Positions 44,057 through 52,278 of a stretch of DNA of 64,000 bases are shown in pieces; position 1 is the first letter of the stretch; every line of letters begins with the position of its first letter. The position numbers were made by a program, and so were the translations under genes. Source of the DNA: RBG-16-64-43 sp035288225 (lineage in GTDB: Bacteria; Chloroflexota; Anaerolineae; Anaerolineales; RBG-16-64-43); the NCBI GenBank assembly GCA_035288225.1, contig DATEAT010000031.1, forward strand, positions 1-64,000, read 5' to 3'. The notes under the pieces are model-generated. The model was not told the DNA's origin and searched no databases. It was given only the letters and a program-made list of their open reading frames with translations.

Positions 44057-45220
44057 ATGTCAAGCAAGATCAGTCGACGCGATTTCCTCAAGGTCAGTGC
44101 GGCAGCCGGCGCGGGCGCAGTGCTCGCATCCTGCGCACCTACGGCCGCGCCCACCGTCGCCCTGCCGGATCTAACGACAGGCGAGAGCATTCCCCTGGAC
44201 GCTCTGATCAAGGCCGCACAGTCGGAAGGCTCGCTCACCACGATCGCGCTGCCCCACGACTGGGCCAACTACGGCGAGATGATCGAGACCTACAAGTCGA
44301 AGTACGGCATGCAGGTCAACGAGCTCAACCCGGACGCCGGCTCGGCCGACGAGCTGGAGGCCATCCGCGCCAACAAGGAGGCCAAGGGCCCGCAGGCGCC
44401 GGACGTCATCGACATCGGTGTCGCCCATACCGTCACGGCCATGAACGACGGCCTGATCGCCAAGTACAAGGTAGCAACCTTTGACACGATCCCGATGAAG
44501 GATCCGGGCGGCTACTGGTGGGCCGAGTACTACGGGGCTCTGGTTTTCGAGGTCATCAAGGGCGCCGTGCCCATTCCGAGCGACTGGGAAGACCTGCTCA
44601 AGCCGGAGTACCGGGGCAAGGTGGCCATGGCCGGCGATGTGCTCAAGTCCAACCAGTCGGTGCAGACGGTCTTCGCCTCCGGCATCTCGCGCCTCGGCAA
44701 GAACCCCGAGACGATGGAGGATGCCATGAAGGCCGCCGAGCTCGGCCTGGAGTACTGGAAGGAACTGAACGCCGCGGGCAACTTCATCCCGGTCATCGCC
44801 GACCAGGGCAAGATCGCCATGGGCGAGACCCCGCTGGTCATGGAATGGGACTACCTGGCGCTGGCCAACCGCGACTCCCTGGCAGGGAACCCGGAGCTCG
44901 AGATCGTGGTTCCGAAGACGGGCGTCATCGCTGGCCCGTACGCTGGCGGCATCAGCGCCTACGCGCCGCATCCGTATGCCGCGCGCCTGTGGTGGGAGTT
45001 TGTGATGAGCGATGAGGGGCAGCTGCTCTACCTCAAGGGCTATGCACACCCGATTCGCTTCAATGACATGGCCGCCCGCGGAGTCATTCCGGCCGACATG
45101 GCCGCCAAGCTACCGCCGGCCGAGGCCTACGCCAACGCCTACTTCCCGACCGTGGAAATCCTCGGGGCGACCAAGACCTACATCACCGACAACTGGCGCA
45201 AGGCCGTTTTCGGCGAGTAG
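44057..45220 (+). CDS. ABC importer substrate-binding lipoprotein (iron/polyamine/aminophosphonate family)
   Basis: A protein of 387 residues. The Tat-type signal SSKISRRDFLKVSAAAGAGAVLASC has the twin arginine and a lipobox (LASC), so it is exported folded and lipid-anchored. The mature part follows the PotD/FbpA/PhnS-like periplasmic-binding fold: GSLTTIALPHDWANYGEMIETYKSKYGMQVNEL, APDVIDIG, GYWWAEYYGALVFEV, SDWEDLLKPEYRGKVAM, YAGGISAYAPHPYAARLWWEFVMSDEGQ. GGAGGAG precedes the ATG. It is the first of four importer genes (binding protein, two permeases, ATPase). The substrate cannot be fixed from sequence; the neighbouring PhnW-like enzyme favours an amine or aminophosphonate. Confidence 0.88.
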   Translation: MSSKISRRDFLKVSAAAGAGAVLASCAPTAAPTVALPDLTTGESIPLDALIKAAQSEGSLTTIALPHDWANYGEMIETYKSKYGMQVNELNPDAGSADELEAIRANKEAKGPQAPDVIDIGVAHTVTAMNDGLIAKYKVATFDTIPMKDPGGYWWAEYYGALVFEVIKGAVPIPSDWEDLLKPEYRGKVAMAGDVLKSNQSVQTVFASGISRLGKNPETMEDAMKAAELGLEYWKELNAAGNFIPVIADQGKIAMGETPLVMEWDYLALANRDSLAGNPELEIVVPKTGVIAGPYAGGISAYAPHPYAARLWWEFVMSDEGQLLYLKGYAHPIRFNDMAARGVIPADMAAKLPPAEAYANAYFPTVEILGATKTYITDNWRKAVFGE

Positions 45221-45239
45221 GTGTCAGGAGGACCGCATC

Positions 45240-46169
45240 GTGGCTGTCGAGCGCTCCCCACGCGCCGACGCACGCCCACGACAGGACCAGGGGGACGCGC
45301 CGAGGGCGCGTCCCCCTCGTAAGCCCTTCTCGTGGACATGGGTCGGGGTTGCACCCTTCTTCGTGTTTGCCTTTCTGTTTCTGTTCCTGCCCTCGGCCTC
45401 CATCTTCTTCCGGAGCTTCGAGAGCCTCGATCACCGTTTCACCTTCCAGAACATCCTCGACCTGTTCCAGAAGAGCGATATCCGCAACGCCTACAAGCTC
45501 AGCCTGCAGATCAGCGCCGCCACCGCCCTGGGAGGTGCCTTCTTGGGCTTCCTGCTGGCCTACGCCGTCACCATTGGCGGGCTTCCCAGGGCCGTGCGCA
45601 ACTTCATGCTGAGCTTCTCAGGCGTGGCCTCCAACTTCGCCGGCGTGCCGCTGGCCTTCGCCTTCGTAGCCACGATGGGCAACGCCGGGTTGGTGACCCG
45701 GATCATCGAGTCCACCACCGGCATCGACATCCATGCCGGCGGTTTCACGATCTACAACTTCTGGGGGCTGAGCATCGTCTACATGTACTTCCAGTTCCCC
45801 CTGATGGTGCTGATCATGGCGCCAGCGCTCGACGGCCTGCGCCGTGAATGGCGCGAGGCGTGTGAGAACCTGGGCGGCAGCACGTGGCACTACTGGCGTT
45901 ATGTTGCGCTGCCGATCTTGGCCCCGACGCTGCTGGGCACCGCCATCCTGCTCTTCGGTAACGCCTTCGGCGCCTACGCCACGGCCTACGCCTTCACCGG
46001 TTCCTTCCTCAACTTGGTCACAATCGTCATCGGCGCCCAGATCCAGGGGGACGTGCTCTACAACCCCGGCCTGGGTAATGCCATGGCGTTGGGCATGATC
46101 GTCATCATGTCGATGGTCATGTCGGTCTACATCTGGTCGCAGCGCCGGGCGGCGAGGTGGGTGCGATGA
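45240..46169 (+). CDS. ABC importer permease 1
   Basis: A protein of 309 residues from GTG 45240, which has AGGAGG at 45226-45231. A basic Pro-rich cytoplasmic N-terminus of about 35 residues precedes six membrane helices. The EAA coupling motif is REACENLGGSTWHYWRYVALPIL. This is the PotB/PhnU-type inner-membrane subunit that pairs with the next permease. The frame upstream of GTG overlaps the binding-protein gene and was not used. Confidence 0.9.
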   Translation: MAVERSPRADARPRQDQGDAPRARPPRKPFSWTWVGVAPFFVFAFLFLFLPSASIFFRSFESLDHRFTFQNILDLFQKSDIRNAYKLSLQISAATALGGAFLGFLLAYAVTIGGLPRAVRNFMLSFSGVASNFAGVPLAFAFVATMGNAGLVTRIIESTTGIDIHAGGFTIYNFWGLSIVYMYFQFPLMVLIMAPALDGLRREWREACENLGGSTWHYWRYVALPILAPTLLGTAILLFGNAFGAYATAYAFTGSFLNLVTIVIGAQIQGDVLYNPGLGNAMALGMIVIMSMVMSVYIWSQRRAARWVR

Positions 46170-46951
46170 GACGCCACCCGGTCTGGTCCTGGTTCTGGTT
46201 CATCCTGGGCATCCTGTATTTCTTCATCCCGCTCGTATCCACCCTTGAGTTCAGCCTGCGGATGCTCAAGGGGCGCTACACGTTCGAAGCTTACCGGGTC
46301 GCCTTCCAGGACCCGCGTTTCTACCAGTCCTTCGGCTTCTCGCTGCTGTGGGCGATCGTGACGATCGTCATCAGCCTGCTGCTGGTCGTGCCGACGGCCT
46401 ACTGGGTGCAGCTCAAGCTACCCAAGGCGCGGCCCTACGTCGAGTTCGTCACGCTGATGCCCTTCGTCGTGCCGGCGGTCGTGCTGACATTCGGCCTGAT
46501 CCGCATGTACGGACGCCCGCCCCTTGTGCTGACCACCACGCCGGCGGCGCTGATCGTTGGCTACGTGGTGCTTTCGCTCCCCTACATGTACCGTTCCGTC
46601 GACTCCGGACTGCGGGCGGTCGATATCCGAACGCTGACCGAGGCAGCGCAGAGCCTGGGCGCAAATTGGGGAACGATTCTCAAGGACATCATCTTCCCCA
46701 GCCTGCGCGTGGCGCTCCTCAGCGGCATCTTCCTGACCTTCGCCATCGTCATGGGCGAATTCACCTTCGCCAGCCTGCTGTCGTGGCCGGCTTTCGGTCC
46801 GTACATCGAGGAGATCGGCGCCATGCGGGCCTACACGCCCCAGGCGGTATCGCTGATGAGCTTCCTGATCACCTGGGGCTCGATCGTGTTGATCCAATGG
46901 CTGGGACGCGGCGCCCGAGGCGCGCAAATACAGGTCGGCGGCGCACGCTAG
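46166..46951 (+). CDS. ABC importer permease 2
   Basis: A protein of 261 residues. ATG 46166 overlaps the preceding stop (ATGA); a GTG at 46157 is an alternative. It has six membrane helices and the EAA motif TEAAQSLGANWGTILKDIIFPSL. This is a PotC/PhnV-type subunit forming the heterodimeric channel with permease 1. Confidence 0.9.
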   Translation: MRRHPVWSWFWFILGILYFFIPLVSTLEFSLRMLKGRYTFEAYRVAFQDPRFYQSFGFSLLWAIVTIVISLLLVVPTAYWVQLKLPKARPYVEFVTLMPFVVPAVVLTFGLIRMYGRPPLVLTTTPAALIVGYVVLSLPYMYRSVDSGLRAVDIRTLTEAAQSLGANWGTILKDIIFPSLRVALLSGIFLTFAIVMGEFTFASLLSWPAFGPYIEEIGAMRAYTPQAVSLMSFLITWGSIVLIQWLGRGARGAQIQVGGAR

Positions 46952-46966
46952 GAGAACGAGGAAACG

Positions 46967-48022
46967 ATGGCATTCCTGGATATCAACCACGCAAGCAAGA
47001 CCTTTGCCGGCACGCCGGCGGTTCGGGATTTCGACCTACATGTCGAGAAGGGCGAGCTGGTGTCTTTCCTTGGCCCCAGCGGCTGCGGCAAGACGACCAC
47101 CCTGCGTATGGTGGCTGGCTTTGAGGTGCCGAACGAGGGCACGATTGTCCTCGACGGCCACGACATCACCAACAAGGCGCCGAGCCAGCGGGATGTGGGC
47201 ATGGTCTTCCAGGCCTACGCCCTCTTCCCCAACATGACTGTCGGGGACAATGTCGGCTTTGGGCTGAAGATCGCCAAGAAACCGAAGGAGCAGATCGCCG
47301 CGCGGGTCAAAGAGATGCTCGGGCTGATCCGGATGCCGGATCTGGGCGACCGCTATCCGTACCAGCTCTCGGGCGGCCAGCAGCAACGCGTGGCCCTGGC
47401 GCGGGCCCTGGCCATCGCACCGCAGGTGCTCCTGCTGGATGAGCCGCTCTCGGCGCTGGACGCCAAGATCCGCGTCGAACTGCGTTACGAAATCCGCCGC
47501 ATCCAGCGGCAACTCAAGATCACGACGATCTACGTGACGCACGACCAGGAGGAGGCGCTGACGCTCTCGGACCGCGTGGTGGTGATGAGCGCCGGCGAGA
47601 TCGAGCAGATCGGCTCGCCGTTCGAGATCTACAACTACCCGGCGACGGCCTTCGTCGCCTCGTTTGTGGGGACGCTTAACCAGCTCCGCTGCCGCGTCGT
47701 CGATGCCGCCTCGGGCAAGCTGGCGCTGGGCGGCCAGCAGTTCACGACCACCGCTCTCGTCAAGACCGCTGCCGCCGAGGTGCTGGTCATGTTACGGCCG
47801 GAGGAGCTGCACATGGGGGTGCGCGCGGGTGACAACAGCCTGACCGGGAAAGTCGAGTCGGTCGCCTTCCTCGGCTCAGTTGTTCGCGTGCACCTCAAGC
47901 TGGGCGAGTCCGTGGTGACGCTGGATGCACTTAACGAGCGCAAACTGGTCCTGCCCAAGGTCGGGGAGGACCTGACGGTGTCGTTCCCGCCGCACGGCTG
48001 CTGGGTCCTGGCGGGGGCCTAG
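46967..48022 (+). CDS. ABC importer ATPase (PotA/PhnT-like)
   Basis: A protein of 351 residues. Walker A GPSGCGKTTTLRMVAG, Q-loop MVFQAYALFPNMTV, signature LSGGQQQRVALARAL, Walker B VLLLDEPLSALDAKIR and H-switch VTHDQEEALTLSDR are all present. A C-terminal TOBE-like regulatory domain follows (VMLRPEELHMG, KVESVAFLGSVVRVHLKLGE). It energises the importer encoded just upstream, 15 bp after permease 2. Confidence 0.93.
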   Translation: MAFLDINHASKTFAGTPAVRDFDLHVEKGELVSFLGPSGCGKTTTLRMVAGFEVPNEGTIVLDGHDITNKAPSQRDVGMVFQAYALFPNMTVGDNVGFGLKIAKKPKEQIAARVKEMLGLIRMPDLGDRYPYQLSGGQQQRVALARALAIAPQVLLLDEPLSALDAKIRVELRYEIRRIQRQLKITTIYVTHDQEEALTLSDRVVVMSAGEIEQIGSPFEIYNYPATAFVASFVGTLNQLRCRVVDAASGKLALGGQQFTTTALVKTAAAEVLVMLRPEELHMGVRAGDNSLTGKVESVAFLGSVVRVHLKLGESVVTLDALNERKLVLPKVGEDLTVSFPPHGCWVLAGA

Positions 48023-48153
48023 CCACGCGGGTGGCGGCACGGCGCGCCGGGTTCGTCAGCAGACAAATCCGCGGGGGCGCATGCTGCGCCCCGCCACCAC
48101 CATGGATCGGTGCTCTTGCCGAACGTTGTGCCAACCTTCTTGGGGAGGTGATT

Positions 48154-49095
48154 TTGACTCGTATCTACTTTGCGACAGATGTACACGGATCGGAAATCTG
48201 CTGGAAGAAATTCATCAGCGCCGGTAAGTTCTACGAGGCCAATATCCTCATCCTGGGCGGCGATATGACCGGCAAGGCCATTGTGCCGATTGTGGCCCAG
48301 GGCAACGAGAAGTGGAAAGTGACTCTGCTCGATCAGGAGCAGATCCTCGAGGGGCGGGCCGCCGTCGACGCGATGGTGCAGACCATTCAGAACCGGGGCT
48401 ACTACCCCTACGTGACCACGCCCGATGAGGTGGCGCACATCAGCGCGACCCCCGGCCGCTCCGACGAGATATTTCTCCAGGAGGCGCTCAAGGTAGTGCA
48501 GCGCTGGCTGGAATACGCGGACTCCAAGCTGGCCGGCACGGGCATGCGCTGCTACGTCTGCCCGGGCAACGATGACATGATGGAGATCGACCCCGTCCTT
48601 CGCGGCTCGAAGGTTGTGGAGATTGTAGAAGGCAAGGTCATCCACCTGGACGAGTATCACGAGATGATCTCCACCGGCTGGTCGAACCCCACTCCCTGGA
48701 ACACCCACCGCGAGGAAAGTGAAGCAGCCCTCAAGGTGCGCATCGAGCCGATGATCGCTGAGCTGAGTGACATCCCCAACGCGGTGTTCAACCTGCACGC
48801 GCCGCCCTACGGCAGCGGGCTGGATGAGGCCCCCGAGCTCACCAAGGACTTGCGGCCGGCCTACGGCGGGCGCTCGATCGTACCTGTAGGCAGCAAGACG
48901 GTGTTAGAGCTTATTGAGAAGCACAAGCCCCTGCTGGGGCTGTTTGGGCACATTCATGAAGGCAAGGGCACGCGCAAGTTCGGCCGCACGCTGTGCATCA
49001 ACCCGGGCAGTATGTACGAGCAGGGCATGCTGGTTGGGGCGGTGGTGGACCTCAAGCCCAAGGCGGTTGGCAATTACCTGATGGCCACGGGCTGA
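48154..49095 (+). CDS. Calcineurin-like metallophosphoesterase (copy B)
   Basis: A protein of 313 residues. The start is taken as TTG 48154 (TRIYFATDVHGSE) because GGGGAGG lies 6 bp upstream and the sequence before it does not resemble the paralogue; GTG 48148 is the alternative. Motifs are ATDVHGSE, LGGDMTGK, CPGNDDM, FNLHAPP and LFGHIHEG. It is a clear paralogue of the protein at 33619-34611, with shared KFI-AGKFY-AN and TPW segments. It is followed by the second APC permease, so the phosphoesterase-permease pairing is repeated. The substrate is unknown. Confidence 0.85.
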   Translation: MTRIYFATDVHGSEICWKKFISAGKFYEANILILGGDMTGKAIVPIVAQGNEKWKVTLLDQEQILEGRAAVDAMVQTIQNRGYYPYVTTPDEVAHISATPGRSDEIFLQEALKVVQRWLEYADSKLAGTGMRCYVCPGNDDMMEIDPVLRGSKVVEIVEGKVIHLDEYHEMISTGWSNPTPWNTHREESEAALKVRIEPMIAELSDIPNAVFNLHAPPYGSGLDEAPELTKDLRPAYGGRSIVPVGSKTVLELIEKHKPLLGLFGHIHEGKGTRKFGRTLCINPGSMYEQGMLVGAVVDLKPKAVGNYLMATG

Positions 49096-49281
49096 TCCGT
49101 CTAGGGACCCTGGGCCCGGCAGGCGCAGCGGCCGGGGAAAGGAGGCGGTTCTCAAGATCTGAGCCAACGAGATTTTGTGCGACCAGGGGTTGGTCGTCGC
49201 GATTGAGAGCACGAGCAACTGTCGACGCAGACCGGCACACCTGGCGGCTCGCGCCGGCAAGTCCTGTAGAGGAGAATCGCA

Positions 49282-51150
49282 ATGTCCGAAGCCACCCTGT
49301 TTGTGCGCAAGGCGTCCGGCCTGGTGCGGGCCTGGTCGGTCTTCGACGCATTTGTCTACGCCACGTTCTCCATTAACCTCATTACCCTCGGTTTGTTCAT
49401 CTTCTCCTATTGCTGGTACTTCGGCGGCAATCTGGCTACGGCCATCGTTCTGGGCGCCATCTTCACCGTCTTCGAAGTGGTGGTCTACGCCAGCCTGATT
49501 TCGATCATGCCGCGCGCCGGCGGCGACTACGTCTGGCAAAGCCGCATCCTGGGGCGCGGCTTGGGCTTCATCCTCACCGTCACCGGATGGTGGTTCATCC
49601 TGTGGCTGTGGGTGCCACTCTACGGCCAGATTCTGACCTACGAGTTCTTCACGCCGATCCTCGGCATCCTGGGCCTGAAGGACGCCGCGCTGTGGTTCAC
49701 CAATACCAACATCGGCTTGCTGGTGGCCATGCTCACAGTGTGCGCGCTGGTGTTCGTGTACATCGGGGTCGGCATGAAGTGGTATGCGCGCATCCAGAAG
49801 TTCTGCTTCTGGGGCGGCGTCGTTGGGTTGGCAGCGGTCTTCGGCCTGCTGCTCTTCAACAACAATGCCGGTTTCATCGCCGCCTTCAACGCGGCTGCCC
49901 CCAAGTTCGGAGCTGCGCCGGGCGATACGTACAACGCCATTGTCGCGGCGGGCGATGCGGCGGGCACCATTCCAGGCTCAATGTGGCCGCTGGCGATCGG
50001 GGCGAGTATTGCTCTTGTGCCCATGCTCACCTTCTTCAACCTGTGGCCGAACTGGGGTTCCACCCTGTACGGTGAAGTGCGCGGCGCCTCCGACTACAAG
50101 CGCAACTTCTGGGGCATGACCTCGGCCATCATCGTCACCACCGTGCTAGGCGTGATCTTTGCCCTGCTCATCGGCAAGACGCTGGGCTGGGATTTCTACC
50201 AGAAGGCCAACGGGGCATTCTGGAGCAACATCTTCTACGGCACCGAGACGCCGCTGCCGATCTGGCCCTACCCGGCGCTGTTGGCGGCCTTCATGGTCAA
50301 GAGCCCAGCTATCCAGTTCATCATCGTGCTGCTGATGAGCCTGTGGTGGTTCGGCTGGTCGGGCACGGTGTTCCTCAGCTCCACCCGGGTCATCTTCGCC
50401 GCGGCCTTCGACCGCATGCTGCCCGAGTGGGCTTCCAAGGTCGATGAGCGCACCAAGACGCCGGTCAACGCGCTGCTGCTGATGGTCATCCCCTCAGTGA
50501 TCATCTCGATCATGTACGCGTTCAACTGGCTCAGCTTCCGCACCCTGGTGCTGGATGCCACGGTGGTGATCGCGATCACCTTCCTCGGTACGACGGTGGC
50601 GGCCACCATCCTGCCATGGCGGCAGAAGGCGATGTTCGAGGGCTCGCCTGTTTCCAGGAACCGAGTGTCCGGCTGGCTGAGCTGGCTGGTCTTGCTGGCC
50701 TACCTGGTGGGCGCGGCGTACCTGATCTTCACATCCTTTAAGTACGCCTGGGCAATCATCGGCGGCATGGGAGCCGTCGGTGCCAACTGGCTCACCTGGG
50801 CCATCGTGGTCTTGCTTGGCGTGCTGACGGTGATCAACGCGGCGGTCCTGGTGTGGGTTCTGTACTACGTCGGCAAGCGCATCGTCGTGGGCGAGAAGAT
50901 GCCGATGGTGACATTGGCAGGGCTGATCTTCTTGTTCTTCCTCGACTGGCTGCTGGTCGTATGGTTCTGGGATCCCACCACCGCGGATGGGGTAGCAAGC
51001 TATGGCATCGGCTGGTCGAACGTGACCTCGATGGCGTTCATGGTGCTCAACTACGCGCTGGCGGCGGCAATCTACTTCGGCTTCAACGCCTACCGCAAGC
51101 GCCAGGGCGTCAACGTCGATATGCTGTTCAAGGAAATCCCGGTCGAGTAA
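49282..51150 (+). CDS. APC-superfamily amino acid/amine permease (copy B)
   Basis: A protein of 622 residues with about 12-14 membrane helices. FVRKASGLVRAWSVFDAFVYATFSINL and MPRAGGDYVWQSRILGRGLGF align with copy A (31858-33516), and both end in KR-G-NVD--FKEIP-E. It is 70 residues longer than copy A, with extra loops between the late helices. AGAGGAG precedes the ATG. It probably imports an amine or amino acid used by the enzymes of this region. Confidence 0.88.
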   Translation: MSEATLFVRKASGLVRAWSVFDAFVYATFSINLITLGLFIFSYCWYFGGNLATAIVLGAIFTVFEVVVYASLISIMPRAGGDYVWQSRILGRGLGFILTVTGWWFILWLWVPLYGQILTYEFFTPILGILGLKDAALWFTNTNIGLLVAMLTVCALVFVYIGVGMKWYARIQKFCFWGGVVGLAAVFGLLLFNNNAGFIAAFNAAAPKFGAAPGDTYNAIVAAGDAAGTIPGSMWPLAIGASIALVPMLTFFNLWPNWGSTLYGEVRGASDYKRNFWGMTSAIIVTTVLGVIFALLIGKTLGWDFYQKANGAFWSNIFYGTETPLPIWPYPALLAAFMVKSPAIQFIIVLLMSLWWFGWSGTVFLSSTRVIFAAAFDRMLPEWASKVDERTKTPVNALLLMVIPSVIISIMYAFNWLSFRTLVLDATVVIAITFLGTTVAATILPWRQKAMFEGSPVSRNRVSGWLSWLVLLAYLVGAAYLIFTSFKYAWAIIGGMGAVGANWLTWAIVVLLGVLTVINAAVLVWVLYYVGKRIVVGEKMPMVTLAGLIFLFFLDWLLVVWFWDPTTADGVASYGIGWSNVTSMAFMVLNYALAAAIYFGFNAYRKRQGVNVDMLFKEIPVE

Positions 51151-51173
51151 GACGAGCGCGGAAAGCTATCCAG

Positions 51174-51201
51174 CCCTCGGCGGGCCTCCGCCCGCTGAGG
51201 G
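51174..51201 (+). terminator. Hairpin after APC permease copy B
   Basis: A 12-bp stem with one G-T pair (51174-51185 with 51190-51201) and a 4-nt loop, 24 bp past the stop. Confidence 0.55.
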
Positions 51202-51260
51202 TTGCGCTCGGCACGCGAAAATCTACGGCCCAGAGTGGGCCGGGCACACTTCCGGGGAGG

Positions 51261-51307
51261 GAAGGGCGGACAGGCTCATGCGAGCTGACCGCCCTTCGTT
51301 TGTGTCT
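51261..51307 (+). terminator. Second hairpin with T-rich tail
   Basis: GAAGGGCGG (51261-51269) pairs with CCGCCCTTC (51289-51297), followed by GTTTGTGTCT. It is probably an intrinsic terminator that insulates the next gene. Confidence 0.55.
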
Positions 51308-51339
51308 CCCGGGCGCCGCGAGGTTGCGCCTCGAGCCAG

Positions 51340-51345
51340 TACAAT
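51340..51345 (+). promoter_or_regulatory. -10 box (TACAAT) of the AlkP-superfamily gene
   Basis: TACAAT lies 60 nt before the ATG at 51406 and just after the terminator hairpin. There is no good -35. Confidence 0.45.
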
Positions 51346-51405
51346 GCTTCCGTCGTGAGATCCGACCGGCGGCGCCGGATCACCTTCGATGTGGGAGAAT
51401 CTTCG

Positions 51406-52218
51406 ATGGCCAAAGTCGTGCTGGTGGTGTGCGATGGCTTGCGCGACGATACCGCGCGCGAACAGATGGGCTACCTGTGGCACCTGGTGGAAACCCGCCA
51501 GGCGACGCGCTTCACGGTGATTGCCGAGCTGCCCACCATGTCGCGGCCGCTGTATGAGACGATCTGCACCGGCACACCGGTCAGCACGCACGGCGTCACC
51601 AGCAACCTGGTGGTGCGGCGCTCGACCATGCCCAACCTGTTTGGGCAGGCGGTGAAGCACAAGCGCACAACGGCTGCGGCTGCCTACTATTGGTTTTCCG
51701 AGCTGTATATCCGTGCCCCGTATGACTTCATCGTCGACCGCGAGACGGACGACCCGCAGCAGATCATCCAGCACGGGCGCTTCTACTTCGACGACCCGAC
51801 TCCCGACCGCGAAGTGTTTGCGATGGGCGCCCACCTCATCCACCGCTTCGCGCCGGATTTCATCTTGATTCACCCCATGGGCATGGACCACATGGGTGAG
51901 ACACACGGCTCGGATTCGCCCGAGTACCGCAACAATGCCATCTTCCAGGATGTCATCCTGGCGACGCTTATCCCGCAGTGGAAGCTGGCCGGCTATACGG
52001 TGCTGGTCACTGCTGACCACGGCATCACCAACGACCGCATGCACGGCGGCATCCTGCCCGGCAACCGCAACGTCCCGCTGTACATTCTCACGCCGCAGGG
52101 AAAGGGCCGCGGGGCGATCGCCGCGCCAGCCGCTCAATTGCAGCTTGCGCCCACGGTGTGCAAGCTGCTCGGCGTGCCTATTCCCGCAACCATGAAGAGC
52201 CCGGCCCTGCGCCTGTAG
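51406..52218 (+). CDS. Alkaline-phosphatase-superfamily hydrolase (phosphodiesterase/phosphonoacetate hydrolase-like)
   Basis: A protein of 270 residues. VVLVVCDGLRDD supplies the first metal Asp, ELPTMSRPLYETICTGTPVSTHGVTSN the nucleophile region (Thr or Ser), IHPMGMDHMGETHG the second metal set, and LVTADHGIT the D-H pair. It is compact and has no signal peptide. The superfamily includes nucleotide pyrophosphatases and phosphonoacetate hydrolase. With a PhnW-like aminotransferase in the region the latter is attractive, but the phosphonoacetaldehyde dehydrogenase between those steps is not seen here. ATG 51406 follows GGGAG; GTG 51355 is an alternative. Confidence 0.8.
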   Translation: MAKVVLVVCDGLRDDTAREQMGYLWHLVETRQATRFTVIAELPTMSRPLYETICTGTPVSTHGVTSNLVVRRSTMPNLFGQAVKHKRTTAAAAYYWFSELYIRAPYDFIVDRETDDPQQIIQHGRFYFDDPTPDREVFAMGAHLIHRFAPDFILIHPMGMDHMGETHGSDSPEYRNNAIFQDVILATLIPQWKLAGYTVLVTADHGITNDRMHGGILPGNRNVPLYILTPQGKGRGAIAAPAAQLQLAPTVCKLLGVPIPATMKSPALRL

Positions 52219-52278
52219 GCCGGCCTTACCATCTTCGCCCGCCGGACGCAGCGGCGGGAGCCCCGAGGGCATTCACGC

